From Verrucomicrobiales bacterium (GTDB lineage Bacteria; Verrucomicrobiota; Verrucomicrobiia; Verrucomicrobiales; Akkermansiaceae): 11,429 bases of DNA. The stretch covers positions 1-11,429 of the forward strand of contig PBTU01000120.1 in the NCBI GenBank assembly GCA_002729295.1, written 5' to 3'. Below, piece by piece: positions 1 to 5,703 of this stretch. Made by a program: the position numbers and the translations under genes. The notes under the pieces are model-generated. The model worked only from the letters and a program-made list of their open reading frames with translations, did no database searches and was not told the DNA's origin. The first letter of the stretch is position 1. The number at the start of each line of letters is the position of its first letter.

Positions 1-48
1 CCTCAGGACACCGTGCACCACCGGAAATTCAAAGGAAATTCCGTTGCG

Positions 49-75
49 GGTAGTCCACCCCCGGTAGTCCACCCC
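49..75. repeat. two-copy tandem repeat, 14-base period
   Basis: The unit GGTAGTCCACCCC occurs at 49-61 and again at 63-75, separated by one C, giving a period of 14. A second small direct repeat, GGAAATTC, lies at 23-30 and 34-41. Both sit in the non-coding stretch upstream of the tRNA gene (1-112), where no gene is visible. The first repeat looks like a slippage duplication. A regulatory role cannot be inferred from two copies. Confidence 0.6.
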
Positions 76-112
76 AAACAAAATCACCCGGAAACCCTTA
101 TAGACCTTTAAA

Positions 113-189
113 GCGTCCATAGCTCAACTGGATAGAGCAACGCACTTCTAATGCGTAGGTTGCAGGTTCAAGTCCTGCTGGACGTGCCA
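113..189 (+). tRNA. tRNA-Arg (anticodon UCU)
   Basis: A complete 77-base cloverleaf can be folded by eye. The acceptor arm GCGTCCA pairs with TGGACGT, with a G-U pair at the end. The D arm is GCTC/GAGC, and the anticodon arm is ACGCA/TGCGT with loop CTTCTAA. The T arm is GCAGG/CCTGC with loop TTCAAGT. A discriminator G and a genome-encoded CCA end the gene. The loop puts TCT at positions 34-36, so the tRNA reads AGA (and possibly AGG) arginine codons. The tmk start codon is only 16 bases downstream and no separate hairpin terminator lies between, so the primary transcript probably runs on into tmk. A weak -10-like TATAGA lies at 99-104 without a convincing -35. Confidence 0.97.
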
Positions 190-205
190 CTCCTCTTTTT
201 CGCTC

Positions 206-775
206 ATGTTTATCGTCTTTGAAGGGATCGACGGCACCGGCAAGTCGACCCAGGTCAATCTCCTGGCAGATGCCCTCCGCCAGCAAGGACGCGAGGTCGT
301 CACTTCCAAAGAACCGACCGACGGTCCCCACGGGACCCGTCTCAGGCAGTCAGCCGACACGGGACGACTTTCCCCACAGGAAGAACTCGATCTCTTCCAC
401 TTGGATCGCAAAGAGCACATCGCCAATCTCATCAAACCCTCACTTGAACGCGGAGCAGTCGTCATTCTCGACCGCTACTTTTTCTCAACTATGGCCTATC
501 AGGGAGTGCGGGGTTTTGATCCCCTCGAGATTCGTCGAATCAACGAGGAATTTGCTCCGCTTCCCGATCACGTCTTTATTCTGGAACTCGATCTCGACAC
601 GGCCCTCGACCGCATCGGGGTGCGCGACGGCGAGGCCAACGAATTCGAGCAACGCGAATCGCTTCAGAAATGCCACGAGGTATTCGCCGCGCTCGACGAT
701 GACTTCATTCATCGCGTCGACGCCGGACAGACTCCGGAGAAAGTCCACGAAAGAGTCTTGTCTCACCTTTCCTAG
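206..775 (+). CDS. tmk: thymidylate kinase (dTMP kinase family)
   Basis: This 189-residue P-loop kinase is predicted to phosphorylate dTMP to dTDP with ATP in the cytoplasm, for DNA precursor supply. The Walker A loop GIDGTGKST lies at residues 7-15. The DRY motif is at 89-91, followed by S94 and AYQG at 97-100, as in the dTMP kinase family. An Arg-rich lid region lies around 136-150. The protein is slightly shorter than the usual 200-215 residues. The segment EPTDGPHG (36-43) replaces the common bacterial EPGGT signature, so this is a divergent subgroup. The ATG at 206 has no Shine-Dalgarno, but it starts directly on the conserved FIVFEGIDG strand, so it is well placed. It lies just behind tRNA-Arg and ends on a CTAG shared with the convergent DUF4250-like gene. 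A related deoxynucleoside or nucleotide kinase activity is possible; the family assignment is firm. Confidence 0.88.
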   Translation: MFIVFEGIDGTGKSTQVNLLADALRQQGREVVTSKEPTDGPHGTRLRQSADTGRLSPQEELDLFHLDRKEHIANLIKPSLERGAVVILDRYFFSTMAYQGVRGFDPLEIRRINEEFAPLPDHVFILELDLDTALDRIGVRDGEANEFEQRESLQKCHEVFAALDDDFIHRVDAGQTPEKVHERVLSHLS

Positions 776-960
776 CGGAATTGCTTGGTTTCCTCGGAAT
801 AGTGGAAATCAGCCGCTGCCAATCGTTCCTTGAGGAGCTTTTCGTCCAAATCATGGGTTTTACAGAGATCGACCAGGGATTTGGCATGATTCCGTAGCTC
901 CGTATTCACCAATCCAACCAAGAGATGCGGGTCCATTGTGGCAAAAGTTTTCAAGTTCAT
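772..960 (-). CDS. small DUF4250-like protein
   Basis: This 62-residue protein has no known function. It has the layout I associate with Pfam DUF4250: a D-P-x-x-L-L...VNTELR block (residues 10-23), a central L..LC...D segment (29-38), and a C-terminal F-x-Y-x-x-E-x-x-Q-F block (52-61). It is predicted to be a soluble, mainly helical single domain. The frame stays open upstream to an ATG at 1134. The ATG at 960 is preferred because GAAGGA (bases 967-972) lies six bases before it and because the family match begins there. The extra 58 residues would also run across the start region of the divergent rpmE2. The gene converges on tmk and their stops overlap in CTAG (772-775). It is divergent from rpmE2, which begins at 1072. 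Family membership is from memory of the profile, not from a search. Confidence 0.72.
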   Translation of the reverse strand: MNLKTFATMDPHLLVGLVNTELRNHAKSLVDLCKTHDLDEKLLKERLAAADFHYSEETKQFR

Positions 961-1071
961 CGCTGGTCCTTCGATAAGGGCTAATTCGGTTGACAGCGAG
1001 AGCATTTTGAGACAACAAACCCGCTCTTGCGGCGTCGGTAACGTCGCATCCCTAACTTTTAAGGGCATCCC
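961..1071. promoter_or_regulatory. divergent intergenic region with rpmE2 leader hairpin
   Basis: These 111 bases must hold the promoters of the leftward DUF4250-like gene and the rightward rpmE2. A perfect TTGACA occurs at 990-995 on the + strand, but no good -10 follows at normal spacing. A small hairpin, CCGC-TCTT-GCGG, lies at 1021-1032 in the presumed rpmE2 leader. A direct repeat CGTCG-N4-CGTCG follows it. AAGGG shortly before the ATG at 1072 is a reasonable ribosome binding site. I cannot recognise a Zur operator. Confidence 0.3.
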
Positions 1072-1341
1072 ATGAAAAAAGACATCCATCCAGACTACCA
1101 CCCCGTCGTGTTCCAGGACATGACCAGTGGCCACCGTTACATCACCCGTTCGACCGCTAAATCAGATAAAACTGAGGAGATCGACGGCGTGGAGCACTTC
1201 ATTATCTCCGTCGGCATGACCGCGGACTCGCACCCCTTCTTTACGGGTCAGAGCACCTTCGTTGATACCGAGGGCCGCATCGACAAGTTCCAGAAGCGTT
1301 TTGGTTCGGTTCGTCGCGCCAAGAAGCCCACTCGCGGCTAA
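1072..1341 (+). CDS. rpmE2: 50S ribosomal protein L31 type B
   Basis: This 89-residue protein is the type B (bL31B, YkgM/RpmE2) form of L31, which joins the central protuberance of the 50S subunit and contacts the 30S head. It starts MKKDIHPDYHPVVFQD, which is characteristic of the family. It continues through S-x-HPF-x-TG (residues 53-59) and ends with a basic tail after the F..RFG motif. The Cys-x-x-Cys zinc ligands of type A L31 are absent, so this is the zinc-independent form. In several bacteria this paralogue is induced under zinc limitation; no Zur site could be recognised here. AAGGG precedes the ATG at good spacing, making this one of the few genes in the window with a Shine-Dalgarno. 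A strong terminator follows, so the gene is probably transcribed alone. Confidence 0.95.
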   Translation: MKKDIHPDYHPVVFQDMTSGHRYITRSTAKSDKTEEIDGVEHFIISVGMTADSHPFFTGQSTFVDTEGRIDKFQKRFGSVRRAKKPTRG

Positions 1342-1372
1342 TTCCGGAGGAAATTCAAAACATCTTTCCGAT

Positions 1373-1403
1373 AAAGGCGGTCCTTCACGGGATCGCCTTT
1401 TTC
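1373..1403 (+). terminator. rho-independent terminator after rpmE2
   Basis: AAAGGCGGTCCT (1373-1384) pairs with GGGATCGCCTTT (1389-1400), giving a 12-bp stem with two G-U pairs and a TCAC loop, followed by more T residues. It starts 31 bases after the rpmE2 stop and ends 18 bases before the next ATG, so it separates the two genes. Confidence 0.85.
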
Positions 1404-1421
1404 ATTTAAACACCCACCGTC

Positions 1422-1673
1422 ATGGACGAAGCCGTTGAGCAACTCATCCCCGCCGTCGAGGAACAACTCACCTCTCCCGCCACGCCCTACGTCCGGGAAA
1501 CCCTCAACCGTCTTCTCACCGAACCTGACATTGAGGAAGACGAAGCAAAAGCCATGATCGCCTTCTGCCTCGCCGATGAGATCGAATCCCTTGGGACCGA
1601 AAAACGTGATTTCTCGGAGGACAGATACAAAACCCTCCTCGCCCTCCTGCCCCTCATGCCGGAGGGAAGGTGA
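1422..1673 (+). CDS. conserved-looking small acidic protein of unknown function
   Basis: This 83-residue protein cannot be assigned a function. It is strongly acidic and predicted to be all-helical, with no signal peptide, membrane segment or cysteine cluster. The pattern is V-R-E-T-x-x-R-L-L near residues 24-32, then D-E-A-K-A-M-I-A-F-C-L-A-D-E-I (40-54), then D-F-x-x-x-R-Y (about 63-69), and a short L-L-P tail. I have an impression of similar short helical proteins in several phyla but cannot name the family. The ATG at 1422 lacks a Shine-Dalgarno and follows the rpmE2 terminator, so the gene probably has its own promoter in the short gap. Downstream, 98 bases without a recognisable signal precede the methyltransferase gene, with which it could be co-transcribed. 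The biased codon third positions and a start just beyond a terminator support a real gene. Confidence 0.7.
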   Translation: MDEAVEQLIPAVEEQLTSPATPYVRETLNRLLTEPDIEEDEAKAMIAFCLADEIESLGTEKRDFSEDRYKTLLALLPLMPEGR

Positions 1674-1771
1674 ATCGCCAATAACCCTGAGATTGACCCG
1701 CCTCCTCATTCGGAGAAAATCCCGGATCACCATGACTTCAATAACGCCTCATCAATTCATCCGCGCCCGTT

Positions 1772-2479
1772 ATGAGGACAACAGTCCCTAAACCTTCGAA
1801 TTGGCGGGAACTCCTCGCCCAACGTGAGAGTCCGAAGCACTTCGTGATCGAAGGTCAAATCGCCGTCCAACGCCTCCTCGACTCCGACTATGAGGTCGAG
1901 CACGTTTTCAAGATTGGCGAAAACCTGAGTCGCGAAGAAGCCTCCTCTCTGCTGGGTTATCAATTCCATCGCGGCTATCTCGCCATTGCTCGAAAACCTC
2001 AAGCCGTCGACCTCTCCGACTTCTCATCCGGACCATTGGTCATTCTCCCCGAGATCGCCGACCCTGGAAACCTTGGCACGATCATCCGCAACACCACCGC
2101 TCTCGGAGGCTCGGGCGTCATCACTGGGAAAGGATGTTCCCCGTTTAATGCAAAGGCGGTTCGAGCCTCTGCAGGCACCCTCTTCAAACTGCCCGTGCGA
2201 CAGAGCGCAGATCTCCTCACTGATCTTCAACGGCTCGCGAATTCAAGAACCCTCATCGGAACCAGTCTTTCCGAACGAGCAGTCCCATTCACCGATCTCC
2301 CCCAACTCAAGAAACCCTGCACCCTCCTCTTCGGCCCCGAGGACTTCGGACTCTCGGAAGAGATCGAATCCCTCTGCCATCATCTCACCTACCTTCCCAT
2401 GGCCAACCAAGTCGACTCACTCAACGTTGCCGCTGCTTCCGCGATCTTTCTTCATCGCATTCAAGACCTCATTTCATAA
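1772..2479 (+). CDS. TrmH/SpoU-family RNA 2'-O-methyltransferase
   Basis: This 235-residue SPOUT-class enzyme is predicted to transfer a methyl group from S-adenosylmethionine to a ribose 2'-OH in tRNA or rRNA. An N-terminal substrate-recognition part (about 1-80) contains F-V-I-E-G (24-28) and is followed by the knotted catalytic domain. Motif 1 is DPGNLGTIIRNT (97-108) with the expected Asn100 and catalytic Arg106. The supporting NAKAVRASAG block is at 126-135. Motif 2 is LLFGPEDFGL (185-194), and motif 3 is around 209-225 with S-L-N-V-A-A-A. The ATG at 1772 is the only usable start, because a TAA closes the frame at 1742-1744; there is no clear ribosome binding site. The specific target base cannot be told. 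The gene ends six bases into the convergent kinase gene. Confidence 0.9.
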   Translation: MRTTVPKPSNWRELLAQRESPKHFVIEGQIAVQRLLDSDYEVEHVFKIGENLSREEASSLLGYQFHRGYLAIARKPQAVDLSDFSSGPLVILPEIADPGNLGTIIRNTTALGGSGVITGKGCSPFNAKAVRASAGTLFKLPVRQSADLLTDLQRLANSRTLIGTSLSERAVPFTDLPQLKKPCTLLFGPEDFGLSEEIESLCHHLTYLPMANQVDSLNVAAASAIFLHRIQDLIS

Positions 2480-3460
2480 TCCCGCAATCACCTCCCTCAC
2501 GATTCTCTCACTGTAGCTATTGATCTTCCAGTGCCCCGGGCACCATCCTTTGAGGAAGCGATGGAAATCCGCCCAAGCAAAGTGATAGAGACCCCGCCAC
2601 TCCACAATCAATTGATCCATCTGAGCCTCACTAACTTTTTCCTGGAGAGCCCCGGATAGAGTCTCAAAATAAATATCCAAGACTTCCTCCTCCCGGGCCT
2701 CGCTCGCTTCCTCGTCGAGACAACTTCCCACAAGATAGGCCACATCTTTCATTCCACAGCCTCCACCGACATACTGAAAATCGACGGCGGCTACTTCCTC
2801 ACCATTTTCCGAAAAACAAAAGTTAGCCAACTTGGCGTCGCCGTGCACCAATGTTTGAAAATTCGCCCCTTTTAATTTAGTATCAATTGCCCCTGCCGCA
2901 TTCTTTAAATCCACATCCTCCAGCGCGGCTAGTTCATTGGGCCGCGTTGCCAGGTGCCAGTAGGTTCCCACCTCCCACAATCCATCGGGACAAGAAGTAA
3001 GAAAGCTCGCATGGAAATTTGCCAACCAGCGAAGGCAGAGCCTAAGTTCCTCCATTCCCCCTGATTGAAATCTTCCTGGAAACCCCGCCCCGTCAAGATC
3101 CTCCAGAACTAACAGCAGCTCTTCACCAATCTGCTCGTAGGCCAACAAGCGGGGAATCCGGCAAGAGTTCCCGCATTGATCACTCCAATTCCGGTACCAT
3201 TCGGCCTCGACCTCATAAGACTTCATTTTGCGGCCATGGGATTGCGCATCCGACCAGCCCCGGGGATGCTCTACCTGATCGGGAAAATTCACATGCTTCA
3301 CGACAAGAGACTTCCACACGGCCCCGTCGTCAAAAACGCACCTCAAAATACGGCCATAATCGCTCCAAAGATTTTGAATCTTCTCCACACTTTGAATTTC
3401 CGCCGCTCCGGCCGTAGCAAGAACGATGGACTCAAATTGAGGTCCCAAGACTGTATTCAT
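2474..3460 (-). CDS. aminoglycoside/choline-kinase-like phosphotransferase, substrate unknown
   Basis: This 328-residue protein has a protein-kinase-like fold of the APH/choline kinase/EcKinase group, expected to phosphorylate a small hydroxylated molecule with ATP. Visible elements are a Lys in V-V-K-H-V (K55) as the likely ATP-binding lysine and the hinge-like L-V-L-E-D-L-D-G (117-124). The Brenner catalytic motif L-V-H-G-D-A-K-L-A-N is at 204-213 (D208, N213), and the metal-binding VDFQ is at 226-229. No membrane segment or signal is seen. A TTG one codon upstream (to 3463) is also possible; ATG at 3460 is preferred, and neither has a Shine-Dalgarno. It is unlikely to be an acquired resistance gene: the neighbours are housekeeping and base composition is not visibly different. 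It is divergent from the amidase gene, and its 3' end overlaps the methyltransferase gene by six bases. The substrate cannot be deduced. Confidence 0.82.
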   Translation of the reverse strand: MNTVLGPQFESIVLATAGAAEIQSVEKIQNLWSDYGRILRCVFDDGAVWKSLVVKHVNFPDQVEHPRGWSDAQSHGRKMKSYEVEAEWYRNWSDQCGNSCRIPRLLAYEQIGEELLLVLEDLDGAGFPGRFQSGGMEELRLCLRWLANFHASFLTSCPDGLWEVGTYWHLATRPNELAALEDVDLKNAAGAIDTKLKGANFQTLVHGDAKLANFCFSENGEEVAAVDFQYVGGGCGMKDVAYLVGSCLDEEASEAREEEVLDIYFETLSGALQEKVSEAQMDQLIVEWRGLYHFAWADFHRFLKGWCPGHWKINSYSERIVREVIAGL

Positions 3461-3608
3461 CAATAAGCGGGGGAAATATTACCGCTTCCAGACCAGCCTG
3501 TATATCTCTTCCATCGCAAACGCTGTAAACCAGACCTCACTTTTTGCCCTTGTTTCGAATTCTCTCCGCTCTATATCCCGCGGCACACCACTTCGGTCTT
3601 CACTCACT
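3461..3608. promoter_or_regulatory. divergent control region, kinase and amidase genes
   Basis: This gap separates two genes read outward. Next to the kinase start is an inverted repeat, AAGCGG (3465-3470) and CCGCTT (3482-3487), with an 11-base AT-rich centre. In the kinase transcript it would form a hairpin immediately before the start codon; as DNA it could be an operator. For the amidase, a weak sigma70-like pair is TTGTTT (3550-3555) and TATATC (3572-3577) with 16 bases between, about 30 bases before the ATG. Another -10-like TATATC lies near 3511. Confidence 0.3.
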
Positions 3609-4661
3609 ATGTTTTCTAAAGCGCGGCTCATCACCTCACTTTTTCTGCTTTTGTTTCTCTCCGCACCCTTCGCTGAGGCCAAAGCATTCGACTGGCAGGC
3701 CAAAAGACATGCAAGCCGGACTTATGTCCCCCTCGACCGGGTCAAGGAGTTCTACGGATATTCCCTGGTGACATCCGGTCGAAAAATCCTCCTCACCAAC
3801 AAAGGAAAAGTTGCCCAGAAAAAAACCATCACCATCCAGTTCAGCCCGGGGGGCCAGGAGGTCATTATGAATGGGGTGAAATTCATTTTTAGTTTCCCCA
3901 TCATCGCCATCGGTGGAAAATACCACCTCTGCGAGACCGATTTCAACAAGATCCTCGATCCCGTTCTTCGACCAAGCTACATCGCAAACGCCAAGCCCTT
4001 CGACACCGTCATTATCGACCCCGGCCACGGCGGGCGAGATCCGGGATGCGTCAACTCACTGGGAACAGAGGCGGGTTACAATCTCAAGGTTGCCAAGCTT
4101 CTGGAAACGCAACTTCGCAAATTGGGATTCAAAGTAGTGATGACCCGCGACTCTGATCGCTTCATCTCGCTCAGCGAGCGCGTCACCATTGCCAACAAAT
4201 ATCGCAATGCCATTTTTGTCAGCATCCATTTCAACTCCATCGGAGGGGCGGCCCGATCTCAGGCCCGGGGAATCGAAACCTTCACCTTGTCGCCGGAAGG
4301 AGTTGCCCATTATGGAAGCTCTGTCAAAGCATCGGATCTCCGAAAAAAAACCGGCAACCAACAGGACTCGGCCAATATTGCCCTGGCAACATCGGTTCAT
4401 TGGAACATCAAAAAGAGTCTTGCTGATGGAAAGAAAGGCCCTGGCATTGTTATCCCCGACAGAGGCATCCGCCGGGCTCGCTTCAATGTTCTCACTGGAG
4501 TGAAGCACCCCGCGATCCTGATCGAAGGAGGCTTCATGAGTCACCCGGAGGAGTCCCGCCACATCCACAAGTCCACCTACCAATCAACGATGGCCAAGGC
4601 AGTTTGCAATGCCATCTACTTTTATCGCGTGACCACCAATCCCAAGACGAAAAAACGCTAG
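3609..4661 (+). CDS. N-acetylmuramoyl-L-alanine amidase (Amidase_3), secreted
   Basis: This 350-residue peptidoglycan hydrolase is predicted to cut the amide bond between MurNAc and L-alanine of the stem peptide, in the periplasm, for cell separation or wall turnover. The N-terminus is a typical Sec signal (basic start, hydrophobic 7-19, likely cleavage near A22-E-A24). A region of about 100 residues follows (roughly 27-125); it contains V-P-L-D-R-V (40-45) and resembles a small beta domain found before such catalytic domains. The Amidase_3 domain spans about 131-342. Its zinc ligands are H140 (in DPGHGG), E154 and H207 (in SIHFNS), and the catalytic Glu is E306 (in LIEGGF). There is no SPOR or LysM domain. 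The ATG at 3609 has no Shine-Dalgarno but places the signal peptide correctly. A GYF_2 membrane protein gene follows after 31 bases, probably in the same transcript. Confidence 0.92.
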   Translation: MFSKARLITSLFLLLFLSAPFAEAKAFDWQAKRHASRTYVPLDRVKEFYGYSLVTSGRKILLTNKGKVAQKKTITIQFSPGGQEVIMNGVKFIFSFPIIAIGGKYHLCETDFNKILDPVLRPSYIANAKPFDTVIIDPGHGGRDPGCVNSLGTEAGYNLKVAKLLETQLRKLGFKVVMTRDSDRFISLSERVTIANKYRNAIFVSIHFNSIGGAARSQARGIETFTLSPEGVAHYGSSVKASDLRKKTGNQQDSANIALATSVHWNIKKSLADGKKGPGIVIPDRGIRRARFNVLTGVKHPAILIEGGFMSHPEESRHIHKSTYQSTMAKAVCNAIYFYRVTTNPKTKKR

Positions 4662-4692
4662 GCCATCATACCGCTATCATGACCCCGGCACC

Positions 4693-5637
4693 ATGACCAC
4701 CCCCAAAGGAATGTCTGACAAGCAGTGGTACTACTCCGACCCCGAAAACCAAGAACAAGGTCCGTTTTCAATTGAGGAAATTCGACAATTCATTGCCGAA
4801 GGAATCCTCACTCGTCAGTCCTTTCTCTGGCATGATGGACTCACAACCTGGACGGCAGCCCATAAAATCCCGGAGATCTTTACCAATCCGGCTCCTGCCC
4901 CTGATCCAGTCAATTCTACCAATCTGAGCAAAAGAACTTCACGGAAACCTGATCCCGAAGGAAAAACCTTCCCCGTTCCCTCAGTGAAAAAATCTTCGTT
5001 TGGGCTCTTCATCACTTCATACCTCATTGCTTTTTTTCTATTGGCAGTCGGATTACTGATCATTTTCTCCGCAAGTGCCAATAATGCCAGAGACGAACGC
5101 GAGAGAGGTCCGGATTTCAGCCAAATTGAAGAAGTCGGAAACCCCACCGACAAGTCCGCTCCTCAAAAAGAGGATCCCCACAGGCTATCCGAATTAAAAA
5201 GCCAAACCATGGTCGGAATCGGCGTCCTTATTGCCTGCGGCTTCGGGTTCATCTTCGGAGGAATCTACTCCTACATCATCCTATTCCGCGCCTGGAAGAT
5301 CATTCAGGCGGGAGGAGCTCGAACAACCCCGGGGAAAGCCGCCGGCCTCCTCTTGGTTCCAATTTTCAACTTTTACTGGATCTTCGTGGCCTACTACGGC
5401 TGGGCGATTGATTGGACGAGAATCCGATCATCCTACTCAAATCTCATGAACGCCCCCCGGGCTTCATCGGGAACCTTTCTGGCGGGCTCCATTCTAATTG
5501 TTCTCTTCTTTCCGATCGGCGTCTTCTTCTTTTTCTGGATAATTTTTAAAATGTGTATCGTCACCAACCATATGGCCTCCGCCTACGCTCTCTCCAGACC
5601 ATTATCGAGAGGGCTCACCGGAACCAAGGATTACTAG
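4693..5637 (+). CDS. GYF_2 (DUF4339) domain membrane protein
   Basis: This 314-residue protein has unknown function. Residues 11-63 form a GYF_2/DUF4339 domain: W-Y-Y near the start, Q-G-P-F (22-25), the helix I-E-E-I-R-Q-F, then L-W-x-x-x-x-x-T-W (45-53). Such domains are thought to bind peptides. A Pro-rich linker (65-100) follows. Then come predicted membrane helices at about 103-126, 171-198, 215-238 and 260-290, with a charged loop at about 130-170. The segment with P-I-F-N-F-Y-W-I-F (223-231) recurs in other GYF_2 membrane proteins. The N-terminal domain is probably cytoplasmic. ATG 4693 is chosen; an ATG at codon 7 (4711) is an equally good start by position, since neither has a Shine-Dalgarno. 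It lies between the amidase gene and rimO, so an envelope role is conceivable but only by location. Confidence 0.83.
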   Translation: MTTPKGMSDKQWYYSDPENQEQGPFSIEEIRQFIAEGILTRQSFLWHDGLTTWTAAHKIPEIFTNPAPAPDPVNSTNLSKRTSRKPDPEGKTFPVPSVKKSSFGLFITSYLIAFFLLAVGLLIIFSASANNARDERERGPDFSQIEEVGNPTDKSAPQKEDPHRLSELKSQTMVGIGVLIACGFGFIFGGIYSYIILFRAWKIIQAGGARTTPGKAAGLLLVPIFNFYWIFVAYYGWAIDWTRIRSSYSNLMNAPRASSGTFLAGSILIVLFFPIGVFFFFWIIFKMCIVTNHMASAYALSRPLSRGLTGTKDY

Positions 5638-5659
5638 AGCTGTTTGCCCGACGACTTTA

Positions 5660-5695
5660 GGATTTCAAAAATCCAAATCCCTGCCTATTTCAGGG
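5660..5695 (+). promoter_or_regulatory. two tandem stem-loops in the rimO leader
   Basis: The first hairpin is GGATTT-CAA-AAATCC at 5660-5674, a perfect 6-bp stem. The second is CCCTG (5679-5683), a 7-base loop, and CAGGG (5691-5695). The AGGG in the second 3' arm is the only Shine-Dalgarno-like sequence before the rimO ATG at 5704, eight bases away. It would be hidden when the hairpin forms. No T-run follows either stem, so they are not typical terminators. Confidence 0.4.
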
Positions 5696-5703
5696 CCGTC
5701 ACC

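Noticed and set aside
990..995. TTGACA as a -35 box for rpmE2
   Set aside because: It is a perfect hexamer, but no acceptable -10 lies 16-18 bases downstream, so it may be chance.
961..1134. Longer 120-residue form of the DUF4250-like protein
   Set aside because: The extra part overlaps the rpmE2 start, lacks family similarity, and a better start with a Shine-Dalgarno exists at 960.
2474..3460. Antibiotic resistance gene (aminoglycoside phosphotransferase)
   Set aside because: There are no mobile elements, no composition change and only fold-level similarity; a metabolic kinase is more likely.
4056..4583. 175-residue open frame opposite the amidase
   Set aside because: It is antisense to well-conserved catalytic codons and has no recognisable domain; codon bias explains the open frame.
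5644..5703. N-terminal extension of RimO from a TTG start
   Set aside because: The extra 20 residues cover the two hairpins and do not belong to the family N-terminus; ATG 5704 matches it exactly.
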